Position numbers and translations under genes: made by a program. Shown in pieces: positions 1 through 10,051 of a DNA stretch of 64,000 nucleotides (position 1 is its first letter; every line of letters begins with the position of its first letter). Under the pieces are notes generated by a model. The model had not been told where the DNA came from. It saw only the letters and a program-made list of their open reading frames with translations, and did not search any database. The DNA is from JBGPGW01 sp046349515. Its GTDB lineage: Bacteria; Pseudomonadota; Alphaproteobacteria; CADEGL01. The stretch lies in NCBI GenBank assembly GCA_046349515.1, contig JAXMCE010000016.1:7813-71812 (forward strand), read 5' to 3'.

Positions 1-1594
1 TGACGCCGGGCGGGGCCTGGCGGCGCTTGTACTCCGCGCGCTTCAGCATCCCCCAGATTCGGGCAACCGTCTCCCGCGGCAGGCCGCGCTCGACCAGCTC
101 CTCGACGCCGAGCTGCTCCTCGATCAAGCCTTCGAGGATGCGATCGAGAAGGGCGTAGGGCGGCAGCGAGTCCTCGTCCTTCTGGTTGGGTTTGAGCTCC
201 GCCGTCGGCGGCTTCGTGATGACGCGCTCCGGCATGACGCGGCCGGCGGGGCCGAGCGCGCCTTCGGGCCGCGTCTGGTTGCGCCAGCGGGAGAGCGCGA
301 AGACCTCGGTCTTGTAGACGTCCTTCAAGACCGAATAGCCGCCGCACATGTCGCCGTAGAGCGTCGCGTAGCCGACCGACATCTCGGACTTGTTGCCGGT
401 CGAGAGCACCATGTGCCCGAACTTGTTCGAGAGCGCCATGAGCGTGATGCCCCGCGCCCGCGCCTGGATGTTCTCCTCCGTGGCATCGGGCGGCAGGGCA
501 TCGAACAGGGGCTTGAGCATCGTCTCGAACGCGGCCATGGCCGGCTCGATCGAAACCGAATCGAGGCGGACGCCGAGAAGACGCGCCGCCTCGGCCGCGT
601 CCTCGAGACTGTCTTGCGAGGTGTAGGGCGAGGGCATCATGACGCAGCGCACGCGATCGGCGCCGAGCGCGTCGGCCGCGACGGCGGCGGTGAGCGCCGA
701 ATCGATGCCGCCCGACAGGCCGATGAGCACGCCCGGGAACTTGTTCTTCCGCACGTAGTCGGCGAGCCCCAGCATCATCGCGCGGTAGATCGCCTCGTGG
801 CCGTCCGGTGTCGCGCGGCAGCCGGACTCTTCGCACTCCCACGCGCCGCCCCCTGCCCGCTGCCAGCGCGTCAGCAGCAAATCCTCCCGCCACGACGCGC
901 ACTGGGCCCTGAGCGTGCGGTCATGGCCGAGAACGAAGGAGGCGCCATCGAAGACGAGCTCGTCCTGCCCGCCGACCTGATTCACGTAGATGAGCGGCAG
1001 CGACGTCTCGACGACGCGCGCAACCGCGAGGTTGATCCGCTCGTCCTGCTTTTTCGTCTCGTAGGGCGAACCGTTGATGACGACGAGGATCTCGGCCCCC
1101 GACTCGCCGAGGCACTCCGACACGTCGGGCGTCCACATGTCCTCGCACACCATGACGCCCAGGCGGACGCCGCGGAAGCTCACCGGCCCCGGCAGGGGGC
1201 CCGGCGCGAAGACGCGCTTCTCGTCGAACACGCCGTAATTCGGAAGGTCGTGCTTGTCGCGCACCGCGAGGATGCGCCCGCCATCGAGGACATAGGCCGA
1301 GTTGTGAAGCCCCTTCTCCGTGCGGTTGAGGGCGCCCACGACGAGCCCGGGCCCGCCATCGGCCGTCTCCTTCGCCAATGCCTCGATCGCCGCGGCGACG
1401 CTCGCCTGGAACCGCGGGCGGAGCACGAGATCCTCCGGCGGATAGCCGCAGAGAGACAATTCCGTGAACACCACGAGGTCGGCGCCGGAACGGGCCGCAG
1501 CGGCCCGCGCCACGCGGATGAGCGCCGCGTTGCCGGCAAGATCGCCCACGATCGGATTGATCTGCGCGAGCGCGATGGCGAGCGTGTCGGTCAT
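1..1594 (-). CDS. nadE: Glutamine-dependent NAD+ synthetase (partial, runs off left edge)
   Basis: Converts nicotinate adenine dinucleotide to NAD+ using glutamine-derived ammonia, the last step of NAD synthesis in the cytoplasm. The reading frame is open from an ATG at 1594 to the window edge. The N-terminal nitrilase-type glutaminase domain shows the Glu in TELSLCGYPPEDL, the Lys in RDKHDLPNYGVFDE and the nucleophile Cys in VMVCEDMW. The C-terminal synthetase domain has the pyrophosphatase loop LIGLSGGIDSALTAA and the downstream STGNKSEMSVGYATLYGD stretch. Only the last few dozen residues should be missing. It lies 96 bp downstream of pncB on the same strand, so the two consecutive-pathway genes of NAD salvage are probably co-expressed. 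Confidence 0.95.
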   Translation of the reverse strand, partial: MTDTLAIALAQINPIVGDLAGNAALIRVARAAAARSGADLVVFTELSLCGYPPEDLVLRPRFQASVAAAIEALAKETADGGPGLVVGALNRTEKGLHNSAYVLDGGRILAVRDKHDLPNYGVFDEKRVFAPGPLPGPVSFRGVRLGVMVCEDMWTPDVSECLGESGAEILVVINGSPYETKKQDERINLAVARVVETSLPLIYVNQVGGQDELVFDGASFVLGHDRTLRAQCASWREDLLLTRWQRAGGGAWECEESGCRATPDGHEAIYRAMMLGLADYVRKNKFPGVLIGLSGGIDSALTAAVAADALGADRVRCVMMPSPYTSQDSLEDAAEAARLLGVRLDSVSIEPAMAAFETMLKPLFDALPPDATEENIQARARGITLMALSNKFGHMVLSTGNKSEMSVGYATLYGDMCGGYSVLKDVYKTEVFALSRWRNQTRPEGALGPAGRVMPERVITKPPTAELKPNQKDEDSLPPYALLDRILEGLIEEQLGVEELVERGLPRETVARIWGMLKRAEYKRRQAPPGV

Positions 1595-1690
1595 CGGCGT
1601 TTCTGCGTCAAGCCATTGAATTTATGCCGCTCTTCCAGGCCGTGGCATCACTATAAGCCGGCGCCCCGCCAAGGCAACGCCCTGGGACCC

Positions 1691-2965
1691 CTATTTCTTG
1701 GTCCTCAAGAGGAACTCGCGGCCGACCTTGACGCGCGCCTCGCCATCATAGGCCACGATGTCGGCTGTCGCGTAGGTCTCTGTCCACCGCTCGGGGAGGT
1801 AAGAGCCGGTGCCGATCACGTCGATGGGCGCCTTGGCCAAGGCCATCACGCGGCACTTCTCCGGCGTGAACCCGGAGGAGGCGACGATCCGGCACGCCTT
1901 GAAGCCGGCGCGGTCGAGGCACTCGCGCATGTGCCAGACGGCGGCGGCCGAGACGCCGGTGCCGACGAGATAGCGGAGCTCCGTTTCCGTCCGGTAGCCG
2001 CGGACCGCTTCCGGCACGTAGCGCTCCAGCACCGCGTAGGACGCGGGCGGGTCGAGGCCCTCGACATAGCGGCCGCCCGGCGTGTCGATACGCACGGAGA
2101 GCTTGCCGCCCGCGAGCAAGTCCGGGAAACGCTCGCACACGGCCAGCGCATCCGAGACCTCGCGTCCGAAATAATCGACGAGGACCGTGAGCGGCTCGTC
2201 CGGGAACGTCGCATGGAACATCTCGGCCGCGCGCACGGTCGAGCCCGCGTAGCCGATGAGCGCGTGGGGCATGGTGCCGAGGCCGCGCGGCTGGCCGAAG
2301 AAGTGACTCGTGGCATCGGTCGCGTTGCCGACGAAGCCGACGGCTCCCACCTTCTTCTTCGCGGCCGCCGATCCGACCGACGCGGCATAGGCCATGAGCT
2401 CCGCCATCTCCGTGCCCGCGCAGTGCCGCGCATCCATCGCGAGGAAAGCGACCTTCGGCAGATCGACGCACATGGCGTAGGCGTTGTAGGCGGCGACACA
2501 CGCGGGGCCGAGCTTCTGGAGATAGATCGTCTCGAGGTCGACGAGGTGATAGAACGGCCCGCTGAGATACAGCATGGGCTCGCCCGCGCCGACCCAGGCG
2601 CCCTCCTCGTAATTCAGCTCGACATCGAAGCGCGCGCCGCGCGCGGCTCCGACCGCGTGCAGCCAGTCCACCATGAGGCGCGGCGTGCAAAGGACCGGCC
2701 GGCGCATGAAGACGGCGTAGGTGACGCGCTTGTCGCCATAGCGGCCGACGGTCGCCTTCGTCTTGTTGAAATAGGCATCGGTCCAACGCGTGACCGCGTC
2801 GGCTTCGGGATACCTGGACCCCGAGGACGCGCGCCCGCTCGGGGGGCTCGTCGGCTCAGGACGCGGCGACGGTGCGCCGGACGAGCTGGCTGCGTTCCTT
2901 CTTGAGGGCTTCGGCGACAAGGAAAGCGAGCTCCAAGGACTGCGAGGCGTTGAGGCGCGGGTCAC
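1691..2965 (-). CDS. pncB: Nicotinate phosphoribosyltransferase
   Basis: Makes nicotinate mononucleotide from nicotinate and PRPP, entering the Preiss-Handler pathway that nadE completes. The recognisable protein begins near RWTDAYFNKTK (about codon 61 of the open frame) and continues through FMRRPVLCTPRLMVDWL, the HFFGQPRGLGTMPHALIG region, and VDYFGREVSDAL to a TAG-proximal VGREFLLRTKK end. This is the archaeal/alphaproteobacterial COG1488-type subfamily rather than the enteric type. The start is unresolved: between the upstream DAHP synthase stop (2856) and the conserved core there is no in-frame ATG, GTG or TTG. The only candidates (GTG 2965, TTG 2920) lie inside the upstream gene. The residues encoded in that overlap look like shadow sequence rich in Ser, Pro and Arg. 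Function is secure; the N-terminus is not. Confidence 0.88.
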   Translation of the reverse strand: MTRASTPRSPWSSLSLSPKPSRRNAASSSGAPSPRPEPTSPPSGRASSGSRYPEADAVTRWTDAYFNKTKATVGRYGDKRVTYAVFMRRPVLCTPRLMVDWLHAVGAARGARFDVELNYEEGAWVGAGEPMLYLSGPFYHLVDLETIYLQKLGPACVAAYNAYAMCVDLPKVAFLAMDARHCAGTEMAELMAYAASVGSAAAKKKVGAVGFVGNATDATSHFFGQPRGLGTMPHALIGYAGSTVRAAEMFHATFPDEPLTVLVDYFGREVSDALAVCERFPDLLAGGKLSVRIDTPGGRYVEGLDPPASYAVLERYVPEAVRGYRTETELRYLVGTGVSAAAVWHMRECLDRAGFKACRIVASSGFTPEKCRVMALAKAPIDVIGTGSYLPERWTETYATADIVAYDGEARVKVGREFLLRTKK

Positions 2966-4238
2966 AATGCGTGTGGTAGCGGGCGGACAACTTCTCGTCC
3001 GTGATCGCCTGGGCGCCGCCCGTGCATTCTGTCACATCCTGCCCGGTCAGTTCGAGATGGATGCCGCCCGCGTAGGTTCCCTCGGCCTGGTGCGCGGCGA
3101 AGAAGCCGCGGACCTCCTCGAGGACCCGGTCGAAGGGCCGCGTCTTGTAGCCGCTCGTCGACTTGACCGTGTTGCCGTGCATGGGATCGCAAGACCACAC
3201 GACCGCGCGCCCTTCGCGTGCGACCGCGCGGATGAGCGGCGGCAGCTTGGCCGTCACCTTGTCCGCTCCCATGCGCGCGATGAGTGTCAGCCGCCCGGGC
3301 TCGTTCGTCGGATTGAGGATGTCGATGAGCCGGAGCAGCTCGTCCGGCGCGAGCGTGGGCCCGGCCTTGAGGCCGATCGGGTTCTTGACGCCGCGCAGGA
3401 ATTCGACATGCGCGCCGTCGGGCTGCCGCGTGCGGTCGCCGATCCACAACATGTGCGCCGACACGTCGTACCAATCGCCCGTCGTGCTGTCGACGCGCGT
3501 CATGGCCTCCTCGAACGGCAGGAGCAGCGCCTCGTGCGAGGTGAAGAGATCGGTCTCGCGAATCTGCGGCGTCGTTTCGGAGGTGAGGCCGCACGCCTCC
3601 ATGAACGACAGAGTCTCGGTCAAGCGGTCGGCCATCTCGCGGTAGCGCTCGCCCTGCGGGCTGCGTTCGACGAAACCAAGATTCCAGCGGTGCACCTGGT
3701 GAAGATCGGCATAGCCGCCTTGCGCGAAGGCGCGAAGAAGGTTGAGCGTCGCGGCGGCCTGGCTGTAGGCCAGGATGAGCCGCTCGGGATCGGGGCGGCG
3801 GGCCTCGGGCGTGAACTCCATCCCGTTCACCATGTCGCCGCGATAGCTCGGCAGTTCGACGCCGTCCAAGGATTCGGTGGGTGCGGAGCGAGGCTTCGCG
3901 AATTGCCCGGCCATTCGACCCACCTTCACGACCGGACACGCCGCGCCGTAGGTCAGCACGACCGCCATCTGAAGGAGCACGCGGAAGGTGTCGCGGATGT
4001 TGTCGGGGTGGAACTCGGCGAAGCTTTCGGCGCAGTCGCCACCCTGCAGCAGGAACGCCTTCCCCTGGGAAACGTTGGCGAGGGCCGCCTTCAGCCGCCG
4101 CGCCTCGCCCGCGAAGACAAGGGGCGGATGGCGCCGGAGACGCATCTCGACGGCCTTGAGCGCGGCCATGTCCGGATAGACCGGGGCCTGCTCAGCCTTC
4201 CTCATGCGCCAGGAATCGGGTTGCCACTTGGCGACCAC
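2856..4238 (-). CDS. aroG: Class II (plant-type) 3-deoxy-7-phosphoheptulonate synthase
   Basis: Condenses phosphoenolpyruvate and erythrose 4-phosphate, the committed step of the shikimate pathway. Class II hallmarks are plain: WQPDSWR near the N-terminus, LLQGGDCAESF, VVKVGRMAGQFAKPRS, GDMVNGM, FTSHEALLLPFEEA, WIGDRTRQPDGAHVEF, LIARMGADKV, VVWSCDPMHGNT and GIHLELTGQDVTEC. I chose the GTG at 4238 because GGAGG sits 8 bases upstream and the family begins with a short lead before KWSPDSWR. The longer frame to 4325 adds an unconserved extension. The predicted 460 residues match the family. The gene follows gor on the same strand, and its 3' end overlaps any legal start of pncB. Confidence 0.96.
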   Translation of the reverse strand: MVAKWQPDSWRMRKAEQAPVYPDMAALKAVEMRLRRHPPLVFAGEARRLKAALANVSQGKAFLLQGGDCAESFAEFHPDNIRDTFRVLLQMAVVLTYGAACPVVKVGRMAGQFAKPRSAPTESLDGVELPSYRGDMVNGMEFTPEARRPDPERLILAYSQAAATLNLLRAFAQGGYADLHQVHRWNLGFVERSPQGERYREMADRLTETLSFMEACGLTSETTPQIRETDLFTSHEALLLPFEEAMTRVDSTTGDWYDVSAHMLWIGDRTRQPDGAHVEFLRGVKNPIGLKAGPTLAPDELLRLIDILNPTNEPGRLTLIARMGADKVTAKLPPLIRAVAREGRAVVWSCDPMHGNTVKSTSGYKTRPFDRVLEEVRGFFAAHQAEGTYAGGIHLELTGQDVTECTGGAQAITDEKLSARYHTHCDPRLNASQSLELAFLVAEALKKERSQLVRRTVAAS

Positions 4239-4368
4239 GGTCCGTGCCTCCGCATTAACCAAAGCGATACGGTCGGCCTCGACCGCAGCAGGGATATAGG
4301 GTGGATTCGCCCATATTGCCAGCACTACATGGTGGCAGGCCGGTGTCGCAGAGGGGGAATGCCGCCGC

Positions 4369-5745
4369 CTATTGGGCGGCTTGGGAGAGCCCGTCCGGCA
4401 CTTTCTCCCGCATGGTGACGAATTCCTCGGCGGCGGTCGGGTGAATGCCGATCGTCGAGTCGAAGAGGGCTTTGGTCGCGCCGCCCTTCACGGCGATGGC
4501 CAGGCCCTGGATGATCTCGGCCGAGTCGGGCCCCACCATGTGGCAACCGAGGACACGATCCGAAATACCGTCCACGACGAGCTTCATCAACGTGCGTTCG
4601 TCGCGCCCGCTGAGCGTGTGCTTGAGCGGCTTGAAGGTCGACCGGTAGATGTCGACGCGACCGAACTCCGCGCGCGCCTCGGCCTCCGTCAAGCCCACGG
4701 TCGCGACCGGCGGGTGGCTGAACACGGCCGTCGCCACGTCCCGGTAATCCGGCCGCATGGGACGGTCGTTGAACAGGGTCTCGGCGAAGCACATGCCCTC
4801 GTGGATCGCGACGGGAGTCAGGTTGATCCGGTCGGTGACGTCTCCGATGGCATAGATGCTGCCGACATTGGTCCGGGAGTATGCATCGACGGCGATGGCG
4901 CCGGACTTCGTCAGCTCGACGCCGGCCCGCTCGAGGCCGAGGCCCGCGGTATGGGGAATGCGCCCCGTCGCGAACAGGACCTGATCCACCTCGACCACAT
5001 CGCCGCGCGTCGTCGTCGCGGCGAGGGCGCCGCCCCGCCGCTCGAGCTTCGCGAGGTTGGTTTCGAGCCGCAGGGCGATGCCCTTCTTGGCCATCTCCGC
5101 CGCGAGATGACGGCGCACATCGTCGTCGAAGCCGCGCAAGATCATCTCGCCGCGGTAGAACAACGTCGTCTCGACGCCGAGGCCGCCGAAGATGCCGGCG
5201 AACTCGACCGCGATGTATCCGCCGCCGACGATCGCGATCCGGCGCGGCAGCGCCTTAAGGTCGAAGGCGTCGTCCGACACGATGCCGAGCTCGGCGCCAG
5301 GAATGTCGGGGCGCTGGGGCACCCCGCCCGTCGCCACGAGAACGTAGCGCGCGCTCATCGTCCGGCCGTCGGCCACGACCTCGTGCGGTCCCGCGATGGC
5401 GGCGCGGCTCGCGACGCGCGTGACGCCCGCCTGCTCGAGGAGACGCCCGTAGATGCCGTTCAGGCGCGTGATCTCGGCTTCCTTGTTGGCGACGAGCTTC
5501 GCCCAGTCGAAATCGGGCGCGGCGCGCGCCCAGCCGAACCCGACGGCGTCCTCGAAGTCCTCGTGGAAATGCGCGGCATAGGCGTAGAGCTTCTTCGGGA
5601 TGCAGCCGCGATTGACGCAGGTGCCGCCGAGGCGGTCATCCTCGGCGATGGCGACCTTGGCGCCGTAGCGCGCGGCCCAGCGCGCGGCCCGCACCCCGCC
5701 CGAACCCGCGCCGATCACGATGAGGTCGAAGTCGTAGCTCGCCAT
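4369..5745 (-). CDS. gor: Glutathione-disulfide reductase
   Basis: NADPH-dependent flavoenzyme that keeps cytosolic glutathione reduced. The 458-residue protein has the N-terminal FAD-binding GAGSGGVRAARWAA motif, the redox-active disulfide in GGTCVNRGCIPKKL (residues about 40-53), the NAD(P)-binding GGGYIAVEFAGIFGGLG, the second FAD site YAIGDVTDRINLTPVAI and the C-terminal HPTAAEEFVTMR bearing the catalytic His-Glu pair. The length is normal for the family. The ATG at 5745 starts exactly at the FAD-binding strand. The next gene downstream is aroG, 130 bp away, and gabD lies 123 bp upstream on the same strand. Confidence 0.96.
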   Translation of the reverse strand: MASYDFDLIVIGAGSGGVRAARWAARYGAKVAIAEDDRLGGTCVNRGCIPKKLYAYAAHFHEDFEDAVGFGWARAAPDFDWAKLVANKEAEITRLNGIYGRLLEQAGVTRVASRAAIAGPHEVVADGRTMSARYVLVATGGVPQRPDIPGAELGIVSDDAFDLKALPRRIAIVGGGYIAVEFAGIFGGLGVETTLFYRGEMILRGFDDDVRRHLAAEMAKKGIALRLETNLAKLERRGGALAATTTRGDVVEVDQVLFATGRIPHTAGLGLERAGVELTKSGAIAVDAYSRTNVGSIYAIGDVTDRINLTPVAIHEGMCFAETLFNDRPMRPDYRDVATAVFSHPPVATVGLTEAEARAEFGRVDIYRSTFKPLKHTLSGRDERTLMKLVVDGISDRVLGCHMVGPDSAEIIQGLAIAVKGGATKALFDSTIGIHPTAAEEFVTMREKVPDGLSQAAQ

Positions 5746-5868
5746 CGTCCCGCCGCCGCCCCACCGAAGAGTTCAGCTTCACGCCCTCGCACGCCGGCGC
5801 GCGACAGCGATTTCCCGCCTACCTCGCCGCGCCTCCATGAACTCGAGCGCGCGGCGCCTCCACGAACC

Positions 5869-7326
5869 TCACGTATTCACGCCGCCCATGCAGACGTACT
5901 TGACCTCGAGGAAGTCATCGATGCCGTACTTCGACCCTTCGCGGCCGAGGCCGGATTCCTTCATGCCTCCGAAAGGCGCCACTTCCGTCGAGATGATGCC
6001 GACGTTCAAGCCGACGATGCCGTACTCGAGCGCCTCCGAGACGCGCCAGGCACGGCCGATGTCGCGCGTGTAGAAATACGAAGCAAGGCCGAACTCGGTG
6101 TCATTGGCCATGCGGACCGCCTCCGCCTCGTCCTTGAAGCGGATGATGGGCGCCACGGGGCCGAAGGTCTCCTCCTTCATGATCTTCATGCCGGCCTTGA
6201 CGTCGGCCAGGACGGTCGGCTGGTAGAACGAGCCGCCGAGCTGATGGCGCTTGCCGCCCACGACGACGCGGGCCCCCTTGCCGACGGCGTCCGAGACGTG
6301 CTCCTCCACCTTGTCGACCGCGGCGGGATTGATGAGCGGCCCCTGCTGGACTCCGTCCTCCATGCCGTTGCCGACCTTGAGACCGGAGACGGCCTGGGAC
6401 AGGCGCGAGACGAACTCGTCGTAGATGCCGTCCTGCGCGAAGATGCGGTTGGCGCAGACGCAGGTCTGGCCCATGTTGCGGAACTTGGAGAGCATCGCGC
6501 CCTCGACCGCGGCGTCGATATCCGCGTCGTCGAAGACGATGAAGGGCGCATGACCGCCGAGCTCCATGGACATCTTCTTGACCGTCGCGGCGCACTGCTC
6601 GATGAGCAGCTTGCCGATCTCGGTCGAGCCGGTGAAGGTGATCTTGCGCACGATCGGATTCGAGGTGAGCTCGCCGCCGATCTCCTTGGCCGATCCGGTG
6701 ACCACGTTGAAGACGCCCTTGGGGATGCCCGCGCGCTCGGCCAGCTCGGCGAGAGCCAGGGCGGAATAGGGCGTCTCGGTCGCGGGCTTGCACACGACGG
6801 TGCAGCCGGCGGCCAGCGCCGGCCCGCATTTCCGCGTGATCATCGCGTTGGGGAAATTCCAGGGCGTGATCGCGCCCACGACGCCGACCGGCTCCTTGGT
6901 CACGACGATGCGGCGGTCCGGCATGGGCTGCGGAATCACGTCGCCATAGACGCGCTTGCCCTCCTCGGCAAACCACTCGATGAAGGACGCGCCGTAAACG
7001 ATCTCACCGCGCGATTCGCTGAGCGGCTTGCCCTGCTCCGCGGTCATGATCCGCGCCAAGTCTTCCTTGTGCTCGAGCATGAGCTCGTACCATTTGCGCA
7101 AGACAGAGGCGCGTTCCTTCGCGGTCTTGGCGCGCCAGGCCGGATAGGCCTTGTTGGCAGCCTCGATCGCCCGCCGCGTCTCGTTCGTCCCAAGGCGCGG
7201 GATGGTTCCGATGGCGTTGTGATCGACGGGGTTGGTGACCTTGATCGTCTGGCCGCTGTCGGAATCGATCCACTGGCCATCGACGTAGCATTTCTGGCGC
7301 AGAAGCTTGGGGTCGTTGAGCTGCAT
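5869..7326 (-). CDS. gabD: NAD(P)-dependent succinate-semialdehyde dehydrogenase
   Basis: Oxidises succinate semialdehyde to succinate, the last step of 4-aminobutyrate degradation; cytosolic. Motifs of the aldehyde dehydrogenase superfamily appear in order: ITPWNFPNAMITRK (cofactor loop, Asn transition-state residue), FTGSTEIGKLL, SMELGGHAPFIVFDDADID (general-base Glu) and GQTCVCANRIF (catalytic Cys). A C-terminal FGGMKESGLGREGSKYGID follows, characteristic of the GabD branch. The ATG at 7326 is preceded by AAGGAG at good spacing. The longer frame to 7359 lacks support. At 485 residues the length is typical. No GABA transaminase is nearby, so other semialdehydes remain possible substrates. 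Confidence 0.9.
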   Translation of the reverse strand: MQLNDPKLLRQKCYVDGQWIDSDSGQTIKVTNPVDHNAIGTIPRLGTNETRRAIEAANKAYPAWRAKTAKERASVLRKWYELMLEHKEDLARIMTAEQGKPLSESRGEIVYGASFIEWFAEEGKRVYGDVIPQPMPDRRIVVTKEPVGVVGAITPWNFPNAMITRKCGPALAAGCTVVCKPATETPYSALALAELAERAGIPKGVFNVVTGSAKEIGGELTSNPIVRKITFTGSTEIGKLLIEQCAATVKKMSMELGGHAPFIVFDDADIDAAVEGAMLSKFRNMGQTCVCANRIFAQDGIYDEFVSRLSQAVSGLKVGNGMEDGVQQGPLINPAAVDKVEEHVSDAVGKGARVVVGGKRHQLGGSFYQPTVLADVKAGMKIMKEETFGPVAPIIRFKDEAEAVRMANDTEFGLASYFYTRDIGRAWRVSEALEYGIVGLNVGIISTEVAPFGGMKESGLGREGSKYGIDDFLEVKYVCMGGVNT

Positions 7327-7444
7327 CGCCGTCTCCTTCGAATCCGGTGTTCGGGTCACCCGTGACTATAGTGTCTCGGCGGACGGGTGTTAATCCGGGA
7401 GCATGGAACAATCCTGGTACGGCGCAGGCGTGGTTGCGCCGGGA

Positions 7445-8167
7445 TCAGCCGGCGACTTCGCCCCGATGGGCGGCGGCGAGCGCAGCCATGGAGTTGAACA
7501 CGAAGTCCGGCTTGGCGCCCGGGTCCGGGGGCGGCGTCGCGCCCGCGCCCGGCTTGTCGTGCCGCCGGTTGATCCAGCAGGTGGCGAGCCCGAAGGCGCG
7601 GCCCGGCACGATGTCGTGGAAGACGCTCTGGGCCGTATGGAGGATTCGCGCCTTCGGCACATCCAGCCCCTCGACGGTGCGCACGAGCTGCTCGAAGTTG
7701 CGCCGGTCCGGCTTGTAGGACCCGACGTCCTCGGCGGTCACGACGGCATCGAACACGCGTCCCAGCTTCTCGTTGCTGTGGGCGAAGGACGCCCGGTCGA
7801 CGTTCGAGAGGATCACGAGCTTGTAGTGGCGCTTCAGATAGGTAAGCGCCTCGCGGCTGTCGGGGAATGGGGGCCAGTTGCGGATCGAGTCGCCGAAGGC
7901 AAGCGCCGCGTTGGAATCGACACCGACGCCGAAGTGACGGGCAAGTCCCTCATGCACCGTGCGCAGGACCTCGCGGTAGTTCATGTCCGGCGTCGCGGTT
8001 TCCTGTTCATGCTCGAGCTTGGCATAGGCCTCGAGAAGTTGGTCGCCACTGGCACCGATCCCGTTCCGCTTGGCCCAGGGCCGCAGCTCGGCGAGGATTC
8101 CGCTCTCCCAATCGATCAACGTGCCGTAGCAATCGAAGGTCAACGCCTTGAAGTCAGACAACTTCAT
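7445..8167 (-). CDS. HAD-superfamily haloacid dehalogenase type II-like hydrolase
   Basis: A 240-residue haloacid-dehalogenase-fold hydrolase. Motif I is TFDCYGTLIDWESG with the nucleophile Asp. Motif II is VILSNVDRASF, the Lys motif is SYKPDRRNFEQL, and a helical cap lies between motifs I and II. The DxYGT variant of motif I, the WES segment after it, and ILHTAQSVFHDIVPGRAFGLATCWINRR near the end match (S)-2-haloacid dehalogenase subfamily proteins. Many members act on other substrates, so dehalogenation is inferred only. The ATG at 8167 is preceded by GGGAGAG; the TTG one codon earlier is less likely. It lies 57 bp downstream of glmS in the same direction, without an evident functional link. 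Confidence 0.85.
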   Translation of the reverse strand: MKLSDFKALTFDCYGTLIDWESGILAELRPWAKRNGIGASGDQLLEAYAKLEHEQETATPDMNYREVLRTVHEGLARHFGVGVDSNAALAFGDSIRNWPPFPDSREALTYLKRHYKLVILSNVDRASFAHSNEKLGRVFDAVVTAEDVGSYKPDRRNFEQLVRTVEGLDVPKARILHTAQSVFHDIVPGRAFGLATCWINRRHDKPGAGATPPPDPGAKPDFVFNSMAALAAAHRGEVAG

Positions 8168-8223
8168 CAACTCTCTCCCCAGGGCCCGCGGGCCCGCACT
8201 CCGATGAACATGCGCCGAGCGCG

Positions 8224-10047
<1,824 letters not shown>

Positions 10048-10051
10048 CCCG

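Noticed and set aside
413..2905. 830-codon open frame on the plus strand opposite nadE and pncB
   Set aside because: Arg/His/Glu/Ala-rich shadow of minus-strand genes with clear motifs; no recognisable domain and no ribosome-binding site.
4372..7365. 997-codon plus-strand frame opposite gor and gabD
   Set aside because: Antisense shadow caused by high third-position GC in the genuine minus-strand genes.
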